DNA of 42,612 nucleotides, taken from assembly GCF_012910805.1 (NCBI RefSeq), contig NZ_WTVK01000047.1, positions 1 to 42,612 on the forward strand. The letters run 5' to 3'. How positions within the stretch are numbered: position 1 is the first letter of the stretch; every line of letters starts with the position of its first letter. Shown here piece after piece: positions 34,866 to 42,612 of the stretch. The notes under the pieces were generated by a model. The model ran no database searches. It saw only the letters and a program-made list of their open reading frames with translations, and was not told where the DNA came from. The translations under genes and the position numbers were made by a program. The DNA is from Aromatoleum evansii (GTDB taxonomy: Bacteria > Pseudomonadota > Gammaproteobacteria > Burkholderiales > Rhodocyclaceae).

Positions 34866-34880
34866 TGTAGATTTACTACC
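34866..34880. promoter_or_regulatory. HexR operator, zwf side
   Basis: TGTAG-ATTTA-CTACC, 14 of 15 bases as expected for the same dyad as at 34650, centred near the predicted zwf transcription start. Binding here would block initiation. Confidence 0.75.
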
Positions 34881-34943
34881 GACGCGTTCCCGCAGTCCCG
34901 GAAAGGCGACGGCCCCACAAGAACACATGGACGAGGCAAAAAA

Positions 34944-36416
34944 TTGATCCCTCTTGAAGCGTTCGACCTGATCCTGTTCGGAGGCAGCGGCGATCTCGCG
35001 ATGCGCAAGCTGCTCCCGGCGCTGTATTACCGTCACCGCGATAGCGTCGCCGGCGGCGACACCGCGCGCTGGCGCATCGTCGGCGTCGGGCGCGAGGAGC
35101 TCTCGCGCGAGGCATATGTCGCGAAGGTGGAAGCCGCGGCGCGCAAGTTCGTCGCCGCGCGCGATTTCGACGACAGCGCGTGGGCGGCCTTCGCAGCCAC
35201 GCTCGATTACGTGCGAGTCGATGCCCGCGAGGCGGGCGACTTCGAGCGCCTGGGCGCCACGCTCGCCGAGAATCCCGCGCGCGTGCGCGTGTTCTATCTT
35301 GCGACCGCCCCCAGCCTGTTCGCGTCGATCTGCGAAAACCTCGGCGGCGCCGGTCTCGTCACGCCCGACAGCCGCGTCGTGCTCGAAAAGCCGCTCGGCC
35401 GTGATCTCGCCTCCGCACGGCAAATCAACGAACAGGTCGGTGCGATCTTCAGGGAAGAGCAGATCTATCGGATCGACCACTATCTGGGCAAGGAGACGGT
35501 GCAGAACCTGATTGCGCTGCGCTTCGGCAATACGCTGTTCGAACCGCTGTGGAGCCGCGGCTGCGTGCGCGACGTGCAGATCACGCTGGCCGAGACCGTC
35601 GGCGTCGAAGGGCGCGGCGAGTTCTACGACAACACCGGCGCGCTGCGCGACATGGTGCAGAACCACCTCCTGCAGCTCCTGTGCATCGTCGCGATGGAAC
35701 CGCCCGCGAGCATCGACCCCGACGCGATGCGCGACGAGAAGCTCAAGGTGCTGCGCGCGCTGCGCCCGATGACGCCCGAGGACGTCGCCACCCGCACCGT
35801 GCGCGGGCAGTACCGCGCCGGCGCGGTCGAGGGCCGTCCGGTGCCAGCCTACCTCGAGGAGCCGGGCATCCCCGCCGGCAGCCGCACCGAGACCTTCGTC
35901 GCGCTGAAGGCCGAGCTCAACAACTGGCGCTGGGCCGGCGTGCCCTTCTACCTGCGCACCGGCAAGCGCATGCAGGAGCGCCTCGCCGAGATCGTGGTGA
36001 ACTTCCGTGACGTGCCGCACGCGCTGTTCCCCTCGCTCTCCGGCGAGCGCGCACCGAACCGCCTGGTGATCCGCCTGCAGCCCGACGAGGGCCTGGAGCT
36101 GCACCTGATGGCCAAGGTGCCCGGCGACGAGATGCGCCTGCGCCCGGTCGCGCTCAACCTCGACTTCGCCGAGACCTACCACGGCCGCCAGTGGGACGCC
36201 TACGAGCGCCTGCTGATGGACGTGATCCGCGGCAAGCTCACGCTCTTCATGCGTCGCGACGAACTCGACGCCGCGTGGCGCTGGATCGAGCCCATCCTCG
36301 AAGGCTGGGAGCAGGACACGACGCCGCCGCGCCCCTACACCGCGGGTACCTGGGGCCCGGCTGCGTCGAGCGCGCTGGTCGGGCGCGACGGTCTCGCCTG
36401 GCTGCAGGACTCCTGA
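34944..36416 (+). CDS. zwf: Glucose-6-phosphate 1-dehydrogenase
   Basis: 490 residues from a TTG start at 34944, chosen because ACGAGG lies shortly before it and the length then equals that of E. coli Zwf; upstream codons in this frame overlap the promoter. Oxidises glucose 6-phosphate to 6-phosphogluconolactone with NADP+. The coenzyme site '[20 protein letters not shown]' has GGSGDL in place of the commoner GASGDL. The active site '[15 protein letters not shown]' (catalytic His, Lys) and '[26 protein letters not shown]'-type sequence in two parts are intact. First gene of zwf-pgl-hexR-pgi, divergent from edd. Confidence 0.97.
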   Translation: MIPLEAFDLILFGGSGDLAMRKLLPALYYRHRDSVAGGDTARWRIVGVGREELSREAYVAKVEAAARKFVAARDFDDSAWAAFAATLDYVRVDAREAGDFERLGATLAENPARVRVFYLATAPSLFASICENLGGAGLVTPDSRVVLEKPLGRDLASARQINEQVGAIFREEQIYRIDHYLGKETVQNLIALRFGNTLFEPLWSRGCVRDVQITLAETVGVEGRGEFYDNTGALRDMVQNHLLQLLCIVAMEPPASIDPDAMRDEKLKVLRALRPMTPEDVATRTVRGQYRAGAVEGRPVPAYLEEPGIPAGSRTETFVALKAELNNWRWAGVPFYLRTGKRMQERLAEIVVNFRDVPHALFPSLSGERAPNRLVIRLQPDEGLELHLMAKVPGDEMRLRPVALNLDFAETYHGRQWDAYERLLMDVIRGKLTLFMRRDELDAAWRWIEPILEGWEQDTTPPRPYTAGTWGPAASSALVGRDGLAWLQDS

Positions 36417-36418
36417 GC

Positions 36419-37156
36419 ATGGAAGTCGCAATGGAACTGGACTACGCCCTCGATCTCCCGCGCCACGTCGCGCAGGACCTTTTTCCCGACACGGCGACGA
36501 TGTCCGCGGCGCTCGCCGACCGCGTCGCCGCGATGCTGCGCCACGCCATCGGCCAGCGGGGGCGCGCGAGCCTCGTCGTCTCCGGTGGCCGCAGCCCGAT
36601 TCCCTTCCTGCGTGCGTTGGGGCAGCGCAAGCTCGACTGGTCGCGCGTCACCGTCACGCTCGCCGACGAGCGCTGGGTGCCGGCCGACCATCCCGACAGC
36701 AACGCCGGCCTCGTGATCGCGAACCTGCTGCAGGGGCCGGCCGCCGAGGCGCGCTTCGTGCCGCTGTATGGCGGCGAGAACTCGCCCGGCGACGGGCTGG
36801 CCGCATGCGCGGCCCGGCTCGACGAGATTCGACGCCCCTTCGATGTCGTCGTGCTGGGCATGGGGGACGACGGGCATTTCGCGTCGATCTTCCCCGGCAT
36901 CCCGCGGCTGGGCGAGCTGCTGTCGGAGGGCGGTCCCGCGCTCGCGGCGACCGTTCCGCCCGCCGCGCCGCACGCGCGCATGACGCTGGGACTCTCCGCG
37001 CTGCTCGATGCACGCCGGATCCTGCTGCCGATCGCCGGCGCGGTGAAGCGCAAAGTGATCGAGGCTGCGGCCGCCGGAAACGAAAGTTTTCCGATCGCCA
37101 CACTTCTGCGACAACGGCGTACCCCGATGCATGTATTCTTCTGCTCCTCCACGTGA
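36419..37156 (+). CDS. pgl: 6-phosphogluconolactonase
   Basis: 245 residues. Hydrolyses 6-phosphogluconolactone to 6-phosphogluconate. The DevB/SOL-type signatures 'LVVSGGRSPIPFLRAL', 'VTLADERWVPADHPDSN' and 'VVLGMGDDGHFASIFPG' are present, with the catalytic His in the last. ATG 36419 starts two bases after the zwf stop; ATG 36431 is an alternative. The C-terminus 'RRTPMHVFFCSST' is ordinary for the family. Confidence 0.96.
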   Translation: MEVAMELDYALDLPRHVAQDLFPDTATMSAALADRVAAMLRHAIGQRGRASLVVSGGRSPIPFLRALGQRKLDWSRVTVTLADERWVPADHPDSNAGLVIANLLQGPAAEARFVPLYGGENSPGDGLAACAARLDEIRRPFDVVVLGMGDDGHFASIFPGIPRLGELLSEGGPALAATVPPAAPHARMTLGLSALLDARRILLPIAGAVKRKVIEAAAAGNESFPIATLLRQRRTPMHVFFCSST

Positions 37157-37231
37157 CATGCGGATGGGCTAGTCTTCCGATCCGAGGCAGCGGCACACGA
37201 AGCCGCGCAACACTGGAACCAGGCTACTGAA

Positions 37232-38149
37232 ATGGAAAACCAACCGATCATCCAATCGCCCGGCGAAGCCCCTGCCGAGACGGGCGCCCGCCAGGCGAGT
37301 CCGCTGCTCGCCCGCATCGAGGCGTCCTTCGACGAGCTGCGCAAGTCCGAACGAGCCGTCGCTACATTCGTGCTCGACCATCCGAACGAGGTGCTCAACA
37401 TCTCGATCGCCGAGGTCGCCTACCGTGTGGGCGTCAGCCAGCCGACCGTGGCGCGCTTCGTCAATGCGCTCGGCTTCACCGGCTTCAAGGAATTCAAGCT
37501 GCGCCTCGCGCAGAGCCTCGCGAGCGGCGTGCCCTACGTGCATCGCGACGTCGGCCCCGACGACTCGCTCGACGAAGTCGCGCCCAAGGTCTTCAATCGC
37601 ACCATCGGCGCGTTGATGAGCGTGCGCAACCAGCTCGACGCCGGGCGCCTCGAACGCGCGGTGGAGCTCGTCACGCGCGCCGGGCGCATGGAGTTCTACG
37701 GCATCGGCAATTCCGGTATCGTCGCCTCCGATGCGCAACACAAATTCTTCCGTTTCGGCATCCCGTCGGTCGCCTACAGCGATCCGCACACCCAGGGCAT
37801 GGCCGCGACCTTGCTGGAGGAGGGCGACGTCGTCGTCGCGATCTCCGCGAGCGGACGGACGCCCGAGATCATCCGCGCCTGCGAACTGGCACGCGAGGCC
37901 GGCGCCGAAGTGATCGCGATCACCGCCAGCGGCTCGCCGCTCGCCCGCACCGCGAGCGTGCTGCTCGCCGCCGACGTGCCGGAAGATCCCGACGTCTATG
38001 CCCCGATGACCTCGCGCATTGCGCATCTGGCGATCATCGACGTGCTGTCGGTGAGCGTCGCGCTCGCGAGCGGCCCCGAACTCATCAAGCGCCTCGAGCG
38101 CACCAAGCAGACCCTGCGCGACAAGCGCATCCGCGGATTCGAAGCGTGA
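37232..38149 (+). CDS. hexR: HexR, RpiR-family regulator of hexose catabolism
   Basis: 305 residues. N-terminal RpiR-type helix-turn-helix ('[20 protein letters not shown]', '[38 protein letters not shown]' in parts) and a C-terminal SIS sugar-phosphate isomerase domain ('[20 protein letters not shown]', '[20 protein letters not shown]'). In characterised relatives HexR represses zwf, edd, eda and related genes and is released by KDPG. Here it is third in the zwf operon and two matching operators sit between zwf and edd, so autoregulation plus repression of both arms is the likely circuit. Confidence 0.94.
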   Translation: MENQPIIQSPGEAPAETGARQASPLLARIEASFDELRKSERAVATFVLDHPNEVLNISIAEVAYRVGVSQPTVARFVNALGFTGFKEFKLRLAQSLASGVPYVHRDVGPDDSLDEVAPKVFNRTIGALMSVRNQLDAGRLERAVELVTRAGRMEFYGIGNSGIVASDAQHKFFRFGIPSVAYSDPHTQGMAATLLEEGDVVVAISASGRTPEIIRACELAREAGAEVIAITASGSPLARTASVLLAADVPEDPDVYAPMTSRIAHLAIIDVLSVSVALASGPELIKRLERTKQTLRDKRIRGFEA

Positions 38150-38151
38150 CC

Positions 38152-39789
38152 ATGAATTCCCTGACGAACTCCCCCTCCTGGCGCGCGCTTGCCGCGCATC
38201 GCGACGAACTCGGCGAGCGGCATCTGCGCGATCTCTTCGCCGCCGACGCAGGCCGCTTCGAGCGCTTCTCGCTGCGTGCTGCGGACCTCTTCCTCGACTA
38301 CTCGAAGAACCGCATCGTGCCGCGGACGCTGGAACTGCTCACCGCGCTCGCGCGCGACCGCGGCCTCGAAGCGGCGCGCGCCGCGATGTTCTCCGGCAAG
38401 CGCATCAACACCACCGAAGACCGCGCCGTGCTGCACGTCGCGCTGCGCAACCGCGGCGACGCGCCGGTCGAAGTCGACGGCCGCGACGTGATGCCTGCAG
38501 TGCGTGAGGTCCTCGCACGTATGGGCGACTTCGCCGAGCGCGTGCGCGAAGGCCGCTGGCGCGGTTTCACGCGCGAAACGATCACCGACATCGTCAACAT
38601 CGGCATCGGCGGCTCCGACCTAGGCCCCGCGATGGCCTGTCAGGCGCTGGCCGCCTGCGGCCACGAACGCCTGACGATGCACTTCGTGTCCAACATCGAC
38701 GGCGATCACCTCGCCGGCGTGCTCGCGAAGGTCAAGCCCGCGCGCACCCTCTTCATCATCGCCTCGAAAACCTTCACGACCATCGAGACGATGACCAACG
38801 CCGCCAGCGCGCGTGCGTGGTTCCTCGCCAACGGCGGCAGCGAGGCTGACGTCGCGAAGCACTTCGTCGCCGTGTCCACCAACGCCGAGCGCGTCGCCGC
38901 CTTCGGCATCGACACCGCCAACATGTTCGGCTTCTGGGACTGGGTCGGCGGTCGCTACTCGATGTGGTCGGCCGTGGGCCTGCCGATCGCGCTCTACGTC
39001 GGCCGCGACAACTTCGAGCAGTTGCTGGAAGGCGCGCACGCGATGGATCACCACTTCGCCGAGGCGCCGCTCGAAGCCAACATGCCGGTCGTGCTGGGCC
39101 TGCTGGGCGTGTGGTACCGCGCCTTCTTCGGCGCGGCGAGCATCTCGATCGCGCCCTATGCTCAGGCACTTGGCCGGGTGCCGGCCTACCTGCAGCAGCT
39201 CGAGATGGAAAGCAACGGCAAGTCGGTCACGCGCGACGGCAAGCCTGTCGAGACCGCGACCTGCCCGGTGATCTGGGGCGAGCCCGGCACCAACGGCCAG
39301 CACGCCTTCTTCCAGCTCCTGCACCAGGGCACGGACCTGATCCCGGTCGACTTCATCGCGCCACTGAAGGCGAGCCACGCTCTGGCCGAACACCATCGCC
39401 TGCTGCTGGCGAACTGCATCGCGCAGAGCAAGGCCCTGATGGTCGGCAAGACGGCCGACGAGGTGAGCACCGAACTTTCCGCCGGCGGCCTGTCGGGCGA
39501 CGCGCTGGAAGCACAGGTGCCGCACCGCGTCTTCCCCGGCAACCGCCCGAGCAACACGCTGCTTCTGCCCGATCTCTCGCCGCGGGCGCTCGGCGCGCTG
39601 ATCGCCCTCTACGAACACAAGGTGTTCGTGCAGAGCGTGATCTGGGGCGTCAACGCCTTCGACCAGTGGGGCGTGGAGCTGGGCAAACAGATCGCGACGC
39701 GCATCGCGGGCGAACTAGCCGGCGGGGCGCGCAGCGAGCACGATGCGTCGACGGAAGGGCTGATCGCGGCGGTACGCGCCGCAGGCTGA
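38152..39789 (+). CDS. pgi: Glucose-6-phosphate isomerase
   Basis: 545 residues, typical for bacterial Pgi. Interconverts fructose 6-phosphate and glucose 6-phosphate; with zwf it routes fructose into the Entner-Doudoroff pathway. Seen: '[19 protein letters not shown]', '[17 protein letters not shown]', '[15 protein letters not shown]', '[20 protein letters not shown]' with catalytic Glu, '[19 protein letters not shown]', and the late '[16 protein letters not shown]' with the Lys. Starts three bases after the hexR stop (a GTG at 38146 would overlap). No terminator with T-run is seen after it. Confidence 0.97.
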   Translation: MNSLTNSPSWRALAAHRDELGERHLRDLFAADAGRFERFSLRAADLFLDYSKNRIVPRTLELLTALARDRGLEAARAAMFSGKRINTTEDRAVLHVALRNRGDAPVEVDGRDVMPAVREVLARMGDFAERVREGRWRGFTRETITDIVNIGIGGSDLGPAMACQALAACGHERLTMHFVSNIDGDHLAGVLAKVKPARTLFIIASKTFTTIETMTNAASARAWFLANGGSEADVAKHFVAVSTNAERVAAFGIDTANMFGFWDWVGGRYSMWSAVGLPIALYVGRDNFEQLLEGAHAMDHHFAEAPLEANMPVVLGLLGVWYRAFFGAASISIAPYAQALGRVPAYLQQLEMESNGKSVTRDGKPVETATCPVIWGEPGTNGQHAFFQLLHQGTDLIPVDFIAPLKASHALAEHHRLLLANCIAQSKALMVGKTADEVSTELSAGGLSGDALEAQVPHRVFPGNRPSNTLLLPDLSPRALGALIALYEHKVFVQSVIWGVNAFDQWGVELGKQIATRIAGELAGGARSEHDASTEGLIAAVRAAG

Positions 39790-40111
39790 GGTTCCACAGC
39801 CTCGCGAAGCCTGGGCGCGCGCCGGGACCGATGCGCCCCGGCACACTCACGCCTGATTGGGCGGGATCATGCCGTGGCGCTTCATCTGGCGGTAGCCGGT
39901 GGCGTGGCGGCGTTCGCCCCTGCGGTGGGTCCGGTGCATAGCCGACTCGCATGCGCAGTTTCGCTTGATTGCGCTTGGAGATCGCCTATGTTGAACACAC
40001 CGGGGGATTTTTGGGGAAAATCACCCAAGGTGTAGATCGGCCCGGTCGCAGTTTCCCGTTGTCGGAGGCGGGCTCGCGCGTTTCCCCATCGGGAACGCAA
40101 AGGAGGCTCAG
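39790..40111. other. Gene-free region between pgi and the amidohydrolase gene
   Basis: No convincing gene. A candidate promoter for the following gene is TTGATT (39965-39970), 16 bases, TATGTT (39987-39992). Just downstream, 39997-40033 is a nested dyad: outer ACACC / GGTGT and inner GATTTT / AAAATC around TGGGG, which could be an operator or leader hairpin. Confidence 0.35.
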
Positions 40112-41434
40112 ATGCTGCGCATCTTCCTCATTCCGGCTTCAATGTTTCGGCATGGGAGTCGGATCGTGTTCCGTTCGTCGTACTTCAGGTGCATGCTGTG
40201 GCCGACGCTGGTGGCCGCCTCGGTGGCGCTCGCGGCCTGCGTCAGTAAGGCTCCCGATCCGCGACTCGCCCGGGAGGCGGGCAGAGCGGCCGACCGGGTC
40301 GCCGATTCCTACGTCCTGATTCCCGATCGCCTCTTCGATGGGCGGAACATGCGCGAGGGCCACGGCGTCGCCGTGAGCGGCGGCCGGATTGTTGCCGTCG
40401 GCCCGGTCGATGCGCTGCCCGCCGAAGGACGGGTGCCCTTGCCCGGTGCGACGCTCCTTCCCGGTTTCATCGACCTTCACGGACACCTCGCCGCCCAGGA
40501 CGTGTCCTTTTCGACGGTGCTGCGGCATGGAATCACCTCCGTCCGGGATCTGGGCGGTCCGCCGAAGCCCGTCAGCGGCGGAGATGGCAGCCTCCGGCAC
40601 CTGAGCGCGGGGCCGATCATTACCGCGCCCGGCGGTTACCCGATCCCCGTGTTCGGTCAGGGCAAGAGCGGGGCTGGGCATGGTCACGGTGCCGCGGCAC
40701 TTGCCGTGGAGGTCGCGGATGCGGCGCAGGCGCGGCGGGTCGTCGATCACATCGTCGAAGCGGGGGCGTCGGTGATAAAGATCGCCCTGGAACCGGGCGG
40801 CTCGGCCGGAGCACCGTGGAGCATGCATGAAGCAGGCACGCTGCCGCCCTGGCCCTTGCCGAGTGCAGAGGTCGTGAAAACCGTCGTCGCACAGGCGCAT
40901 GGCCGCGGCCGCATCGTCTCGGCGCATCTCAGCGGGGTGGCAGGTGCCCGACTCGCGCTCGATGCCGGCGTGGATGAATGGGCGCACATGCCGTGCGATG
41001 CGCTACCGGAAGCGTTGATCGCCCGGGCCGTCGAGGCGCGCGTGCGGATCGTCGGCACGCTGGACACCCTGTCGCACTGCGGCGGCGCCTTCGCCAACGC
41101 GCAGCGCTTCGTCGAGAAGGGTGGAACGCTGCTCTATGGCACGGACATGGCGCATACGGAGCTGCCGTGGGGAATCGATTCCCGCGAGCTCGAACTGATG
41201 ATGCACGTCGGCCACGGACAACTGTCGGCCGAGAAGGTCCTCTCCGCCGCCACGGCCCTGGCCGGCGAACAGGCCGGGCTCGCGCCACTGGGCCAGCTGG
41301 CGCCGGGCGCCCCGGCCGACATGATCGCGGTCCGGGGCAACCCGCTGCACCGGCTCAAAGTGCTCGAATACCCCGGGCTCGTGATCTCGGGCGGGAAGTT
41401 CGTCGTGCGGGACCTGATCGAGCAGGAGCGTTGA
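40112..41434 (+). CDS. Amidohydrolase-family lipoprotein
   Basis: 440 residues; AAAGGAGG lies seven bases before ATG 40112. The first ~37 residues end in a hydrophobic stretch with lipobox VALAAC; because a 30-residue basic region precedes it, a start at ATG 40142 or 40190 (shorter signal) is possible. Metal-dependent hydrolase of the imidazolonepropionase/prolidase-like group: 'LLPGFIDLHGHLA' (metal His-x-His), 'SVIKIALEPGG' (Lys), 'VSAHLSG' and 'EWAHMPC' (metal His), 'LYGTDMAH' (metal Asp). All ligands are present, so it should be active, in the periplasm or at the membrane. Substrate unknown. Confidence 0.9.
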   Translation: MLRIFLIPASMFRHGSRIVFRSSYFRCMLWPTLVAASVALAACVSKAPDPRLAREAGRAADRVADSYVLIPDRLFDGRNMREGHGVAVSGGRIVAVGPVDALPAEGRVPLPGATLLPGFIDLHGHLAAQDVSFSTVLRHGITSVRDLGGPPKPVSGGDGSLRHLSAGPIITAPGGYPIPVFGQGKSGAGHGHGAAALAVEVADAAQARRVVDHIVEAGASVIKIALEPGGSAGAPWSMHEAGTLPPWPLPSAEVVKTVVAQAHGRGRIVSAHLSGVAGARLALDAGVDEWAHMPCDALPEALIARAVEARVRIVGTLDTLSHCGGAFANAQRFVEKGGTLLYGTDMAHTELPWGIDSRELELMMHVGHGQLSAEKVLSAATALAGEQAGLAPLGQLAPGAPADMIAVRGNPLHRLKVLEYPGLVISGGKFVVRDLIEQER

Positions 41435-41464
41435 TCCGTCGCCGTGGCGGGTGTGCGCGATGGC

Positions 41465-42394
41465 CTATGCGCCGAGTTCCCCCCGCCGCGGCATGTCCGC
41501 GCCGCGGCGCGAGCAGGTGATCGCGGCGGCGCGGGCGGCGAAGGCGAGGATGCGGGCGAGCTCGTCAGCGTCCATTGCCGAGAGCGCGTCCGGGCTCAGG
41601 CGGCCGGCTTCGGCGAGGTAGGCCAGCATCGACGACTGGAAAGTGTCGCCGGCGCCCACCGTGTCGACGGTCGTCACGCGCGGGGCGGGCACATCGGTGC
41701 GCCCGTTCGAGTTCCAGGCGCTCGCGCCGTCCGCGCCGCGCGTGACGACGACGAGCCTCGCGCCGGCTGCGAGCCAGCGCCGCGCGAGCGCCGCCTCGTC
41801 CGTCTCGCCGTAGAGCAGACGCACGTCCTCGTCGCTGATCTTCACCAGATGCGCGAGGCCCGCCAGGGTGTCGGCGCGCTCGCGCCAGCGGTCGATCGAG
41901 GGTTCGACGTTGAGGCGCACGTTGGGGTCGTAGGCGATCAGGCGTCGGTCGCGCTCGCGGCGCACCAGCGTTTCGAGTGCGCTGGCGACCGGTTCGACCA
42001 CTGTGGCGTACGAGCCGAGATGGATGGCCTGCAGTTCGGGACCGAACTCGGGAAGCTGGGCCGCCGAGAGCAGGCGGTCGGCCGCGCCGTTGCCGTAGAA
42101 CGCATAGCGCGGCACGCCCGCCGCGTCGAGCTCGATCATGCCGAGTGTGGTCGGCGCGTCGAAACGCGGGCAGGGGCGGGTGTCCACTCCTTCGCGCGCC
42201 AGTACCCGCGCGAGGCGGTCGCCGAGCATGTCCTTCGCGAGTCCGCAGAGGAAGGCCACCGGCTGGCCGAGCCGCGCCAGCCCGATGGCGACATTGAAGG
42301 GTGAGCCGCCGGGGCGCGCGTCGAGATGCAGGGCATTGTCGGTCTCGCTACCGATGAAGACATCGAACAGGGCTTCGCCACATACCAGGAACAT
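41465..42394 (-). CDS. PfkB-family carbohydrate kinase, probable fructokinase
   Basis: 309 residues. ATP-dependent sugar kinase of the ribokinase family. N-terminal 'VCGEALFDVFIG' and 'LDARPGGSPFNVAIGLARLG' are characteristic of fructokinases, the C-terminal signature 'TTVDTVGAGDTFQSSMLAYL' holds the catalytic Asp and anion hole. Fructose 6-phosphate would then enter via pgi and zwf. It is convergent with the amidohydrolase gene (30-bp gap). No sugar transporter is seen in the window. Assignment of substrate is by context and motif resemblance. Confidence 0.88.
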   Translation of the reverse strand: MFLVCGEALFDVFIGSETDNALHLDARPGGSPFNVAIGLARLGQPVAFLCGLAKDMLGDRLARVLAREGVDTRPCPRFDAPTTLGMIELDAAGVPRYAFYGNGAADRLLSAAQLPEFGPELQAIHLGSYATVVEPVASALETLVRRERDRRLIAYDPNVRLNVEPSIDRWRERADTLAGLAHLVKISDEDVRLLYGETDEAALARRWLAAGARLVVVTRGADGASAWNSNGRTDVPAPRVTTVDTVGAGDTFQSSMLAYLAEAGRLSPDALSAMDADELARILAFAARAAAITCSRRGADMPRRGELGA

Positions 42395-42504
42395 GATCGG
42401 GAACCGTTTCGTTGGGGTTGGGGGCACCGCAGCAAAGTGATGGGCACCGCATGAGCTGTGGAGCGTGTCGTGATGGATCGGTTTCGTAGATACTGTTATC
42501 CGGG

Positions 42505-42612
42505 TCAAGCGCCATGTATAGCGGGATCGAAAGCCTTTCCCGATTTGAGCACGCCGAAGGCGACATGAACGAGCTTTCGCATCATGGCACCGATGATGAG
42601 CATGGGCGGTTT
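42505..42612 (-). mobile_element. IS110-family transposase, C-terminal end (partial)
   Basis: Minus strand, open from the right edge, 35 residues then TGA: 'KPPMLIIGAMMRKLVHVA' followed by 'FGVLKSGKAFDPAIHGA'. This is the highly characteristic C-terminus of IS110-family (DEDD) transposases. The rest of the element lies outside the window. Position 42395-42504 is the fructokinase upstream region and presumably includes the IS end. Confidence 0.85.

Noticed and set aside
39861-39953. Minus-strand 30-residue peptide ending 'ATGYRQMKRHGMIPPNQA'
   Set aside because: It has a protein-like look, but no ribosome-binding site or recognised family; too short to support.

Overview
The window is a 42.6 kb stretch of GC-rich DNA, with about 85 percent of it in clear protein-coding genes. 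Gene content (sarcosine oxidase gamma next to folB, MexEF-OprN-like pump, TyrR/PhhR-like sigma54 activator, HexR-controlled Entner-Doudoroff genes, REP-type repeats) points to a betaproteobacterium, most plausibly in the Rhodocyclales (Azoarcus/Aromatoleum/Thauera type). That placement is inference from gene content, not from a marker gene. No rRNA or tRNA gene was recognised.

Layout. 1-0.8 kb: 3' end of a sarcosine oxidase gamma-subunit gene and folB. 0.8-9.6 kb: a LysR regulator divergent from an alpha/beta-hydrolase-like gene whose catalytic Ser and His are missing, then a three-gene RND efflux operon (adaptor, pump, outer-membrane lipoprotein). Two copies of a ~60 bp sequence flank the lysR gene. 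9.7-13.5 kb: an alanine/glycine:sodium symporter with a good sigma54 promoter, divergent from a TyrR-like regulator that carries the sigma54-contact motif GAFTGA; then a DUF488 gene. 13.6-17.3 kb: an array of integron-type gene cassettes with four intact and one or more degenerate attC sites, all genes on the + strand, lower GC, and no integrase gene in the window (a CALIN-type array). Its genes are mostly unrecognised: a small membrane protein, an 87-aa protein, a possible PD-(D/E)xK protein, a 98-aa protein, a protein made of four 23-residue repeats, a superinfection-exclusion-like gene with an in-frame TGA, and a 239-aa protein. 17.4-23.1 kb: enoyl-CoA hydratase, a LysR remnant, a ThuA plus Gfo/Idh operon divergent from an AraC regulator, an unknown 228-aa protein, and a VOC/SemiSWEET pair downstream of ppc.

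23.1-39.8 kb is a central-carbon block. Minus strand: edd-eda-galM-pyk-gapN-eno, then ppc. Plus strand: zwf-pgl-hexR-pgi. The two arms diverge from a 367 bp region holding two HexR-type operators (TGTAG-N5-CTACA type) that overlap recognisable promoters. Together they encode fructose-6-phosphate to pyruvate by the Entner-Doudoroff route, with a non-phosphorylating NADP-dependent GapN in place of the usual Gap/Pgk pair (phosphoglycerate mutase is not in the window). A PfkB fructokinase-like gene at 41.5-42.4 kb would feed this pathway; between them lies an amidohydrolase lipoprotein gene. The right edge cuts into the 3' end of an IS110-family transposase gene.

Repeats: REP-type inverted repeats lie beside lysR, on both sides of eno, and inside the 3' end of pyk, where the repeat appears to encode the last residues of the protein.
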